Source: Deinococcus psychrotolerans
GTDB lineage: Bacteria; Deinococcota; Deinococci; Deinococcales; Deinococcaceae
Direction of reading: 5' to 3'
Length of the DNA: 64,000 nucleotides
Assembly (NCBI RefSeq): GCF_003860465.1
Contig: NZ_CP034186.1
Location: forward strand, 62,001 to 126,000
Within the stretch, counting starts at the first letter, position 1. Each line of letters begins with the position of its first letter. Under the pieces are notes generated by a model, which was not told the origin of the DNA, searched no databases, and saw only the letters and a list, made by a program, of their open reading frames with translations. Shown one piece after another: positions 54,223-64,000 of this stretch. The position numbers and the translations under genes were made by a program.

Positions 54223-56126
54223 GCCTTTTCCTCTATCTGTGTAGGTGTAAATATTCGCACCTGCTTTGCTACATTCTGGCGGTAAGAGGCGTGGGTGGCG
54301 TTCACAGCGGCCTGCCCCGACACCTCGGCAATCGGCACGTCCCACCAGCTTTCAAACCCCGGCACCCGTTCACGCAGATTGACCGGCACCACGATCACCT
54401 GCACGCCGCCTTCTCGCTCGGCGGTATTGAGCGCCTCCTCAAGGGCGTCCAGCGTCTCGGCTTGGCTGGCCTGCGCTCCCAGTCCACGGGCATGTTGCAC
54501 GAAGTCCAGCTTGACGATTGCGCCATCGGTTCGCCCGGTTGTGGGATTACGGTGGCGCAGTTCGTTATTAAAGCTGGGGCTGCCGGATTCCATCTGGAGG
54601 CCGCGAATACTCATGAAAGCGCGGTTGTCGATCAGCACCACCGTCAGGTTGAGGTTCTCGGCCACCGCCGTCGTCAGTTCGCTGTTCATCATCAGGTAAC
54701 TGCCGTCGCCGACCATCACCACCACCCGCCGCGAGGGTTCGGCCAATTTGACGCCCAGCCCCGCCGGAATCTCGTAGCCCATACAGGAAAACCCGTACTC
54801 CACGTGGTAGCTCTTGGGGTCTTCGGCCCGCCACAGCCGCACGAGGTCGCCTGGCAAGCTGCCCGCCGCGCAAATCACGGTGGCGTGGCCGCCCACCACG
54901 TCGTTGACGCGCCCGATCACACTCCCCTGTGAGGGTGGAGTGCTGCCGCTGTCTTTGCGTTGCTCGTCCACAGCGGCATCCCAGCGGGTCTTGAGGTCGG
55001 TGACTTCGCGGGCATATTCGGCGTCCACTTTGTAGTTGACCAGCGCCCCCAGCAGCGCTTCCAGCCCCGTGCGGGCATCGACCACCACGCTCAGCGCTCC
55101 GAGTTTGGCGGCGTCCATCGCCACCACGTTCAGCCCGATCACCTTTACGTCGGGGTTCTGGAAGGCGGTTTTGCTGGCGGTCACGAAATCGCCCAGCCGG
55201 GTGCCCACCGCCAAAATCAAATCGGCGTCGCGGGCCAACAGATTAGCGGCCAGCCCCCCGATGCTGCCGACTGGCCCGGCGTTCTGCAGGTGATCCCAGC
55301 GCACCGCGCCCTTTCCAGCTTGCGACTCACAAAAAGGAATGCCGGTGGCCTCCGCCAGTGCGGCGAGTACGTCCTGCGCCCCGCTGTAGATCACGCCGCC
55401 GCCGCCCACGATCAGCGGGCGCTTGGCCGAGCGAATCAGAGATGCGGCCTGCTCTATCAATTCTGATTCCGGTGGCGGTCTACGGATGCGCCAGGTTCGT
55501 TCCGCAAAAAAGGTAGCGGGCCAGTCATACGCCTCGGTCTGCACGTCCTCCGGCAAGCTCAGCACCACCGCGCCCGTCTCGGCGGGGTCAGTCAGCACGC
55601 GCAGGGCTTCGGGCAGCGCCGACAGAAGCTGCTCGGGGCGCGAGATGCGGCTGTAAAACTTGCTGACGGGCCGGAAGCAGTCATTGACGCTCAGGTCGTG
55701 CTCGGTGGGATGCTCCAACCCCTGTAACACCGGATCGGGAATGCGGTTGGCGAAGTGGTCGCTGGGCAGCAGCAGCACCGGCAAGCGGTTGACGGTGGCC
55801 AGCGCCGCGCCGGTCAGCATGTTGGTGCTGCCCGGCCCCACGCTAGCGGTGCAGGCGTAGGTCGCCAGCCGATTGTTGTGGCGGGCAAACGCCGAGGCAA
55901 TATGCACCATGCCCTGCTCGTTTTGCGGGCGGTAAGTGGGTAAGTTCAGGGCGTCGCCATATTCCTCCAGCGCCTGTCCCAGCCCTGCCACATTACCGTG
56001 ACCGAAGATGCCCCAAACGCCGGGGATCAGCCGCTGACGCACCCCGTCTTGCTCGCTGTACTGCGCCGCCAGCACCCGAATCAGCGCTTGGGCGACGGTG
56101 AGGCGAATCGTTTTTTCTGTGTTCAT
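54219..56126 (-). CDS. iolD: 3D-(3,5/4)-trihydroxycyclohexane-1,2-dione hydrolase
   Basis: 635-residue thiamine-diphosphate enzyme that opens the inositol-derived ring to 5-deoxy-glucuronate. The N-terminal pyrimidine-binding domain has IPGVWGIFGHGNVAGLGQAL; the C-terminal TPP domain has YGFSCMGYEIPAGLGVKLAE and the GDGSYLMMNSELTTAVAENL metal motif. ATG 56126 follows GGGGGA. First gene of the iol operon; the gap to the PEP synthase regulator gene upstream (169 nt) should hold its promoter, though I see no clear hexamers there. Confidence 0.96.
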   Translation of the reverse strand: MNTEKTIRLTVAQALIRVLAAQYSEQDGVRQRLIPGVWGIFGHGNVAGLGQALEEYGDALNLPTYRPQNEQGMVHIASAFARHNNRLATYACTASVGPGSTNMLTGAALATVNRLPVLLLPSDHFANRIPDPVLQGLEHPTEHDLSVNDCFRPVSKFYSRISRPEQLLSALPEALRVLTDPAETGAVVLSLPEDVQTEAYDWPATFFAERTWRIRRPPPESELIEQAASLIRSAKRPLIVGGGGVIYSGAQDVLAALAEATGIPFCESQAGKGAVRWDHLQNAGPVGSIGGLAANLLARDADLILAVGTRLGDFVTASKTAFQNPDVKVIGLNVVAMDAAKLGALSVVVDARTGLEALLGALVNYKVDAEYAREVTDLKTRWDAAVDEQRKDSGSTPPSQGSVIGRVNDVVGGHATVICAAGSLPGDLVRLWRAEDPKSYHVEYGFSCMGYEIPAGLGVKLAEPSRRVVVMVGDGSYLMMNSELTTAVAENLNLTVVLIDNRAFMSIRGLQMESGSPSFNNELRHRNPTTGRTDGAIVKLDFVQHARGLGAQASQAETLDALEEALNTAEREGGVQVIVVPVNLRERVPGFESWWDVPIAEVSGQAAVNATHASYRQNVAKQVRIFTPTQIEEKA

Positions 56127-56295
56127 TTTGAATCCCCCGCTGCATCCACTTGCTGCATCCATTCCCTCCCGAAATCCTGTACCCGCACCGTTTCCTGCTC
56201 CGCGCCCTGCTGAGCCTTGACCTGATCTTGATGGGGCACTTCGCCGAGTTCAACGCTCCGTTCTTCCAGCACTTCTCTGTATTTTGACAACTATT

Positions 56296-57117
56296 TTATG
56301 AGCGGCGCAGCGCACTCAGGACGCCCGCCGCGATTTCTTCCACGCTGGTGCTGGTAGTATCGCGCACCGGCAAACCCACACGCTGAAATAAGCGCTCGGC
56401 GCGGCGAACCTCGAACTCACACTGCTCAAGGCTGGCGTAGCGGCTGGCCGCCTTGCGCTGGGTGCGGATGGCGTGCAGGCGGCGCGGATCAATGGTCAGA
56501 CCGTACAGCTTGCCACGGTGCTTTTCCAGCGGCAGCGGCAAGCTCTCACGCTCAAAGTCGTCCTCGGCCAGCGGGTAATTGCTGGCGCGGATACCGTGTT
56601 GCAGGGCTAAAAATAGGCTGGTGGGGGTCTTGCCCACCCGGCTGACCCCCACCAGAATCACGTCTGCCAACCCGTACTGCTTGTCGCCCACGCCGTCGTC
56701 GGTGGCCAGAGCGAAGTCCAGCGCTTCCATGCGCCCCAGATACGCGCTGGTGTCGTGCATGTCGTGGTAGCCGCCCACGGTACGTGCCGCCGTTTGCCCC
56801 AGCTCCACCTCCAACTCGTTGATGCCGGGGGTCAGCAAATCGAACAGGTGAGCCGGAGAAGCCTGCAACTCGGCCAGCACCTCCGGCTGGGTGATGGTGG
56901 TAAAGAGAATCGGGCGCTCTCCCGCCGCGCTCAGCGCCGTAACCTCCTGCGCCACCGCCCGCGCCGCCGCCACATCTGCGGTGAATGGCCGGGCAATATA
57001 GCGCAGCGGCTGACCCGGAAAATGCGCCAATAGAGCGCGGGCGATATTGTCGGCGGTCAGGCCGGTGTGGTCACTGACGATCAGCACCGGGCGGGCAGGC
57101 GGAGTGGTGGTGGGCAT
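56296..57117 (-). CDS. ppsR: PEP synthase regulatory protein (kinase/pyrophosphorylase)
   Basis: 273-residue DUF299-family bifunctional enzyme that inactivates PEP synthase by ADP-dependent threonine phosphorylation and reactivates it by phosphorolysis. It begins [20 protein letters not shown]; the nucleotide loop is [20 protein letters not shown], and the C-terminal [14 protein letters not shown] and [16 protein letters not shown] blocks are typical. ATG 57117 follows GAAGG. It is divergent from ppsA, its expected target, across a 148-bp intergenic region. Confidence 0.95.
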   Translation of the reverse strand: MPTTTPPARPVLIVSDHTGLTADNIARALLAHFPGQPLRYIARPFTADVAAARAVAQEVTALSAAGERPILFTTITQPEVLAELQASPAHLFDLLTPGINELEVELGQTAARTVGGYHDMHDTSAYLGRMEALDFALATDDGVGDKQYGLADVILVGVSRVGKTPTSLFLALQHGIRASNYPLAEDDFERESLPLPLEKHRGKLYGLTIDPRRLHAIRTQRKAASRYASLEQCEFEVRRAERLFQRVGLPVRDTTSTSVEEIAAGVLSALRRS

Positions 57118-57265
57118 GCCTTCAGGGTGACAGGTTTGGGGCCGGGTGTCTCCCCGAGCGGAACAGCCCGCGTCCCGAACGCCCAAACCCGCTAAGCTGT
57201 AGGGGTATCCAACACTAATCCGGCTGCTTCCCGCACGTTATTGCCCATACCAACGGAGAAAACCC

Positions 57266-59632
<2,367 letters not shown>

Positions 59633-59711
59633 GACAAATACGCCGTATAAGCCCGCCGGGGTGAAGGGAAGTCCGGTCTGAGGTCGGGAGCTGAGCGGTA
59701 GACTAACAGCC

Positions 59712-60704
59712 ATGACCATTGACGCTGTCGGCCAAGTCATCTACACGCGGGGCCAGCAACCCGAAAGCCAGCACGACGTGCACCTTGCCGTGATGGACGC
59801 TCGGGGCCGCCTGCTGGCCCACTGCGGAAACCCTGAACTGGTCACGTTTCCCCGCAGCAGCAGCAAGCCGGTGCAGGCTCTGCCCCTCGCTCTGGCAGCA
59901 CCCGAGTTGCCGCTGGACGAACTGGCCATCGCCTGCGCCAGCCACGCCGGAACGCCCCAGCATCTGGCGGTGGTGGAGCGTCTGCTGGCCCGCTCGGGGA
60001 GTAGCGTGGCCGACTTGCGCTGCGGCACGCACCCGCCGTTTGATCCGGAAACCGCCGCCGATCTGATCCGGCGCGGCGAGAAGCCCACACCGCTGCACCA
60101 CAACTGCTCCGGTAAACACGCCGGGATGCTGCTGGCCTGCACACTGATGGACTGGCCGCGTGAAGGCTACACCGAGCCGGATCATCCCTTGCAGCGCCGC
60201 ATCCGGGAACTGCACGCCGAACTGGCCGGCCTCGCGCTAGACGAAGTGCGGGTCGGTACCGACGGGTGCAGCGTACCGGCCTTCGCGCTGCCGCTGAGCG
60301 GGGCGGCCCGTATTTTCGCCGGATTGGCGGCTCCCAGCGGCGAGTCTGCGGCGGGACTGGAACGCATTTTTCAGGCGATGCGGGCACATCCCTTTTTGAT
60401 CGCTGGCCCTGAGCGGCTGGACACCACCCTGATGCCGCTGGTGCCGGGTCTGGCCGCCAAGATGGGGGCCGAAGCGTTCTACGGACTGGCACTGCGTCAG
60501 ACGCCGCATGGGCCGCTGGGCGTCGCCTTCAAGGTGATCGACGGCGGCGAACGGGCCAGAGCCCACATCGCCCTGGCGCTGCTTGAGGCGCTAGGACTAC
60601 CGTTGACGCAGGAGCTGAGCGCCCTGGCTCCCAGCACGCAGTTCAACTGGGCGGGGCGGGAAGTCGGCCGGGTGCAGGTGCGTTTGCCACTGATCTGGGC
60701 CTAG
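59712..60704 (+). CDS. L-asparaginase, Rhizobium AnsA type
   Basis: 330-residue asparaginase of the thermolabile Rhizobium etli type, unrelated in fold to the EcA asparaginases. TFPRSSSKPVQALPLALA, IACASHAGTPQHLAVVERLL, the HHNCSGKHAGMLLAC block and GTDGCSVPAFALPLSG carry the active-site Ser-Lys and Cys/His features. ATG 59712 has only a weak upstream site. It is a second, independent asparaginase in the window and probably forms its own unit 79 nt after ppsA. Confidence 0.93.
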   Translation: MTIDAVGQVIYTRGQQPESQHDVHLAVMDARGRLLAHCGNPELVTFPRSSSKPVQALPLALAAPELPLDELAIACASHAGTPQHLAVVERLLARSGSSVADLRCGTHPPFDPETAADLIRRGEKPTPLHHNCSGKHAGMLLACTLMDWPREGYTEPDHPLQRRIRELHAELAGLALDEVRVGTDGCSVPAFALPLSGAARIFAGLAAPSGESAAGLERIFQAMRAHPFLIAGPERLDTTLMPLVPGLAAKMGAEAFYGLALRQTPHGPLGVAFKVIDGGERARAHIALALLEALGLPLTQELSALAPSTQFNWAGREVGRVQVRLPLIWA

Positions 60705-60807
60705 AGGCGATACCGCTACACCAGGTTCAGTCGGCCTCGAAAGCCACTCAGCCATGTTTCAAATCACCACGGTTCAAGCTTCACACTGCTGGCAGCTCAG
60801 GCTCTCT

Positions 60808-62670
60808 TCATTTCCCTCTCTCCATCAAGCTCAGGAAGGCGCGGACAACTTCAGGATCAAAGTGGTGACCCGACTGCCGTTCGATCTCCAAAACGGCGTC
60901 CTCGTGGCTCCAAGCCTTCTTGTATGGCCGTTCGCTGATCAAAGCGTCGTACACGTCGCAGACCGCGAAGATCCGCGCACTCAGGGGAATAGCTGCTCCG
61001 GCGAGGCCGTCCGGGTAGCCGCTGCCGTCCCAGCGCTCATGGTGCGAGCGGATGACATCCAGCGTTGGTGTGGAGAGTCCGGCGATACGGGTGGCCAGAT
61101 CGTATCCCTGAACGACGTGGCTCTGCATGACGGCCCATTCCTCCGGGGTGAGGCGGCCAGGTTTCCTCAGGATCTGATCCGGAACGCAGAGTTTTCCGAG
61201 GTCGTGAAGGTAGGCCCCTTGCCGCAGGTGGTGGAGGTCAGTGGTACTCAGGCCGAGCTGCTCGCCGAGCTGTGCCGCCATGCCAGCGGCGCGGCGGGTG
61301 TGGCCAATCGTTTCGAAATCTCTGGCTTCGAGGACGATGCCGAGCGTCAACATGCCCGCTTCCAGGGTCGAGCGGACTTCACCAACCGCGCGGCGCAGTT
61401 CGAGGGCGTGCTCCAGACGCAGCGCGGTGAGTTCCACGATCTTGCGCATCTGCGGCGTGATGGTCTGCCAACGGTTCACGGTACGCAGCACGATGGCGGC
61501 AACCACCTGTCCCCGCCGGAAGACGGGTGTAACGATACTGCTCTTGACGCCCTGCGCGACCACGCTCGCTATATTGTCCGGAATGCTGGGGTAGTCGGTG
61601 CCCCACGCCGTCGTCCGCGTGCGGCGCACTGTATTGACGAGGCCGGCATCAGTGAGGGGCACCCGGACATGTAGGGCCGGTTGCGGAACCGGGACGCTCT
61701 CGCGGAAGGTGCGGTGAGAGAAAAAGGTTTCATTGCCGTCGATAATGGCGTAGGCGGCCTGATCGACATTGAGCAGCTTCAGCAATCGGTTCAGAGCGTG
61801 CTCGATCAGGTCGCCAGGGTCACACAGGGCCTCAAGCTCCTGAGAGAAGGTGACGAAAGAACTCGCCTCGTACTCGCTTGGGGTGGTTTCCCTAAGGTGC
61901 TCTTTCTGGACTTGGAGCTGTTCGTCAGCGATGGCAAAGGCACGCTCATAAACTGTTTCGGCTTCCCAAACGGTCATCCCGGCAGTGAATGCCAGAGTGC
62001 CCGGCATTGGGCCCGGCAAGCCCCTGTTGGTTTCATCGAGCAAATCTTGAAATGCACTTTGGTCAGGGCCGGGAGTGAGGATCACGAACTCGTCTCCGCC
62101 CCACCGGCAAATCAAGGCCCCCGCAGGCAACGCTTCCCTGAGGGCGTGTGCGACGGTGCGGATGTGCGCGTCTCCGCCGCTGTGTCCGCGCAGAGTATTG
62201 ACGCTCTTCAGCAAATTCAGATCGACGATGGCCAGAACGTGTGGAAAGGTCAAGCTGCGCTGCGCCTCCACGAAAGCGCTGCGCGTGAGGCAGCCAGTCA
62301 GCGCGTCGAAGTCGGTGGGCACAGGGTTTCCAGCGCTCCTGAGCAGTGGCCGGACATGCACGATCAGGCCGCCATCGTCCGGGTAGACGGTGATGCCGAT
62401 CCAACTCTGGTGGCGGTCTCCGAAGACTTCCAGTTCGGTTCGCTGCTGGGTCGACAGGACGTGCCTGAAAGCGGTCATAACTTCAGGTTGGGTCTTGCTC
62501 GGAAGGGCGTCCTGATAAGTTCGTCCGAGCAGTTCATGAGGTTCCTTTCCCCAGGCCTTCAAAGCGAAAGCGTTCACGAAAGTCAAGCGTTCATTCGCAT
62601 CGAGGGTAAACATAACGTCTTCCACTCGGTCGAAGGGGTGCTTGCTGGCAAGCGGGAAGAGAGGAAGCAT
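60808..62670 (-). CDS. Cyclic-di-GMP signalling protein: PAS-GGDEF-GAF-HD-GYP
   Basis: 620-residue protein. PAS (about 10-115), GGDEF diguanylate cyclase (about 125-275) with an intact RWGGDEFVIL active site, GAF (about 305-440) and HD-GYP phosphodiesterase (about 450-615) with HDLGKLCVPDQIL and HHERWDGSGYPDG. Both catalytic sites look intact, so it may both make and degrade c-di-GMP. No membrane helix is seen, so it is cytoplasmic. ATG 62670 is chosen at the start of recognisable sequence (MLPLFPLASKH); the frame extends to 62793, and no ribosome site decides. Confidence 0.88.
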   Translation of the reverse strand: MLPLFPLASKHPFDRVEDVMFTLDANERLTFVNAFALKAWGKEPHELLGRTYQDALPSKTQPEVMTAFRHVLSTQQRTELEVFGDRHQSWIGITVYPDDGGLIVHVRPLLRSAGNPVPTDFDALTGCLTRSAFVEAQRSLTFPHVLAIVDLNLLKSVNTLRGHSGGDAHIRTVAHALREALPAGALICRWGGDEFVILTPGPDQSAFQDLLDETNRGLPGPMPGTLAFTAGMTVWEAETVYERAFAIADEQLQVQKEHLRETTPSEYEASSFVTFSQELEALCDPGDLIEHALNRLLKLLNVDQAAYAIIDGNETFFSHRTFRESVPVPQPALHVRVPLTDAGLVNTVRRTRTTAWGTDYPSIPDNIASVVAQGVKSSIVTPVFRRGQVVAAIVLRTVNRWQTITPQMRKIVELTALRLEHALELRRAVGEVRSTLEAGMLTLGIVLEARDFETIGHTRRAAGMAAQLGEQLGLSTTDLHHLRQGAYLHDLGKLCVPDQILRKPGRLTPEEWAVMQSHVVQGYDLATRIAGLSTPTLDVIRSHHERWDGSGYPDGLAGAAIPLSARIFAVCDVYDALISERPYKKAWSHEDAVLEIERQSGHHFDPEVVRAFLSLMERGK

Positions 62671-63159
62671 ATGACATGCTACGTCTTGGGCCCGAACAGA
62701 AGCCTCACAGCTCACGGGAACACATACGATCTGACTTTCTGATAAGCCAAAATTTTGAAACCGTGTCTCAGCTTTTGCACGGCTCCTCACCACCAGATAG
62801 AGCTGCGCTCCCTCCGAAAACCATGCGTCAGGATTCCCGCGTGGGATCTTTGCGCCATTGGTCGAGACTCAGGCCGTACCATACATCTGCTCGGCGGCCA
62901 CAGAAACGTCACCGAACTGGCACTCTTTAATCGACTCTGCCTCTGCCATCGTCGACTTGTCTGACGGCCTACCGAATCGTCATTGTTTGATCTCGGGCAT
63001 GAAATCGGCAAGTCGGCCAAGAGCCAAGCCCTCGGCTCCTGACGCTCGGCCCTACAAGTAGGCAAAGTCTCCGCAATCGGGAGAGGCAAGCGGACGGAAG
63101 TGGATAGGATGGTGTGGATTCGGATTCACACTAATGTGAATTAGTATTAAAATGTCTAT
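62671..63159. other. Intergenic region, 489 bp
   Basis: Lies between the divergent c-di-GMP protein and recombinase genes. Several short open frames exist on both strands, but none has a ribosome site or a recognisable product. The right end holds the palindrome at 63125-63144. Nothing else is supported. Confidence 0.4.
63125..63144 (+). promoter_or_regulatory. Overlapping palindromes before the recombinase gene
   Basis: TTCACA-CTAA-TGTGAA (63125-63140) and CTAAT-GTGA-ATTAG (63131-63144) are interlocked inverted repeats, 16-35 nt before the recombinase ATG, next to the AT-rich TATTAAAATG. A likely repressor operator or recombinase-binding site. Confidence 0.45.
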
Positions 63160-64000
63160 ATGTCTACAGATCTCGTCCCGCTCAGCACTGCTCTCAGCTA
63201 CGCCAACCTCACCGACCAGGTTTTGAGAGTGCGGGCCGTTCAAGCGGCTGCTGCCTACAACACACCCACCCTCGTTTTGGTGCTGCACGCTTACATGACC
63301 ACCGCCAGCCGTAAAGGGGCAAGAACCAGCCAAAAAACTCTGGGAGCTTACACCCTCGCGGTGCAAGACTTCGTTCCCTGGGCGCAGAGCAGCGGCGTCT
63401 CCCTGCTGCGTCCGGGTCGGCGCGACGGCGGACGTTACCTCAGTCATCTTCAGCAGCGCCCCACTGAGGGCAAAGGCAAATCCGGCGTGCTCGCCGCGTC
63501 CACCATCGCTCAGTACACCGCAGGCGTCCGCGCCCTCTACCGCGCCCTCAACTGGACGCAGGCCACCGAAGCCCAGCCGTTCGGCGACGTCTACGTTCCG
63601 AGCGATCCCACCCCGGGCATCGTCAAAAACCCGCCGTACCTGAGCGAGGTCGATCTCGTCCTCCCGCACTGTGATGCGCCGCTGGCCGCTCTGCTTTTCC
63701 TGTGCGCTCACGCGGGTCTGCGCGTCAGTGAAGCGCTGAGCGTCAAGGCGAATGACCTACAAGGCAAGACGCTGACTGTCCACGGCAAGGGCGGCAAGGT
63801 GCGGCGGGTGCCGCTCGGCGCGAGAACCCGTCAGGCCCTCACGCTGCTCCCCACGCTTGACGCGGCAGGGCGTTACTTCGACTGGAATTACGGACAGGCG
63901 ACCTACCGCGCCCGCAAGGTGTTCACCGCCTGCGGCTGTGAGTGGCGGGGCTTTCACGCTGCACGCAAACACTCCGGCACCCGGCTGTATCAAGCGACCA
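63160..64000 (+). CDS. Tyrosine recombinase/integrase, cut by window end
   Basis: The visible 280 residues are the start and most of a phage-integrase-family recombinase. The N-terminal SAM-like DNA-binding domain (about 30-160) includes [16 protein letters not shown] and [18 protein letters not shown]; the catalytic domain begins [18 protein letters not shown] (first catalytic Arg), then [13 protein letters not shown] and the HxxR motif in [11 protein letters not shown]. The nucleophilic Tyr lies beyond the window. ATG 63160 follows AT-rich DNA without a clear ribosome site. It may be chromosomal (Xer-like) or belong to a mobile element that starts here. Confidence 0.88.
   Translation, partial: MSTDLVPLSTALSYANLTDQVLRVRAVQAAAAYNTPTLVLVLHAYMTTASRKGARTSQKTLGAYTLAVQDFVPWAQSSGVSLLRPGRRDGGRYLSHLQQRPTEGKGKSGVLAASTIAQYTAGVRALYRALNWTQATEAQPFGDVYVPSDPTPGIVKNPPYLSEVDLVLPHCDAPLAALLFLCAHAGLRVSEALSVKANDLQGKTLTVHGKGGKVRRVPLGARTRQALTLLPTLDAAGRYFDWNYGQATYRARKVFTACGCEWRGFHAARKHSGTRLYQAT

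Noticed and set aside
56141..56279. 46-codon plus-strand open stretch between iolD and ppsR
   Set aside because: No start codon with a ribosome site and no family match; open stretches of this length are common in GC-rich DNA.
60754..62742. Plus-strand frames opposite the GGDEF/HD-GYP gene
   Set aside because: The minus-strand protein has four recognisable domains in one frame; the plus-strand frames have none and no ribosome sites.

Overview
The window looks like a chromosome segment of a Deinococcus-type bacterium. It is GC-rich, genes start from strong GGAGG-type ribosome sites or from GTG/TTG, and the content fits that group: a Thermus/Deinococcus-style ba3 cytochrome oxidase, phosphoketolase, universal stress proteins, PEP synthase with its regulatory kinase, and many peptide and amino-acid transporters. 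The genus is an inference from gene content; no rRNA or tRNA gene is visible to confirm it.

Layout. 1-5850 (minus strand): a sugar operon with LacI regulator, sugar-binding protein, two permeases and a GH1 beta-glucosidase cut by the window edge, behind a promoter whose -35 region is a LacI-type operator. 5848-10136 (minus): an overlapping PAP2 phosphatase/response regulator/histidine kinase operon, then a secreted PepSY protein and a DUF347 membrane protein; all three transcription units carry the same direct-repeat box. 10137-15400: a frameshifted secreted protein, an AT-rich patch, an XdhC protein, a small membrane protein and phosphoketolase. 15598-23000: stress and respiration (DoxX-like protein, two universal stress proteins, two tiny overlapping genes, a four-CBS protein, a BTAD/SARP-like regulator on the plus strand, and the ba3 oxidase operon). 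A second direct-repeat box with an 11-bp period lies before three of these units.

23100-50100 is a 27-kb scavenging region. It starts with an oligopeptide-type binding protein, then a chain of twelve genes (24818-35883) joined by 4-nt stop/start overlaps: dppBCDF, a GntR-type regulator, a creatininase-family amidohydrolase, a ketopantoate-reductase-like enzyme, two SDR dehydrogenases, an M20 peptidase and an M32 carboxypeptidase. A minus-strand isoaspartyl peptidase and an Lrp/AsnC regulator separate it from a second plus-strand operon: a complete Liv transporter, a cyclase-family hydrolase, a glutamine-synthetase-like ligase, a FluG-type amidohydrolase, a second dipeptide permease pair without ATPases, its binding protein, and an acetamidase/formamidase. 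The enzymes point to uptake and stepwise breakdown of amide-containing compounds; the substrate is not known.

50168-56126 (minus) is a myo-inositol catabolic operon, iolD-E-C-G-B, with a decayed alcohol dehydrogenase remnant behind it. 56296-59632 holds the divergent PEP synthase regulatory protein and PEP synthase. The end of the window has an AnsA-type asparaginase, a PAS-GGDEF-GAF-HD-GYP protein, and a tyrosine recombinase cut by the right edge. The points most worth a second look are the two candidate regulons defined by 11-bp-period direct repeats and the undefined amide-catabolic region.
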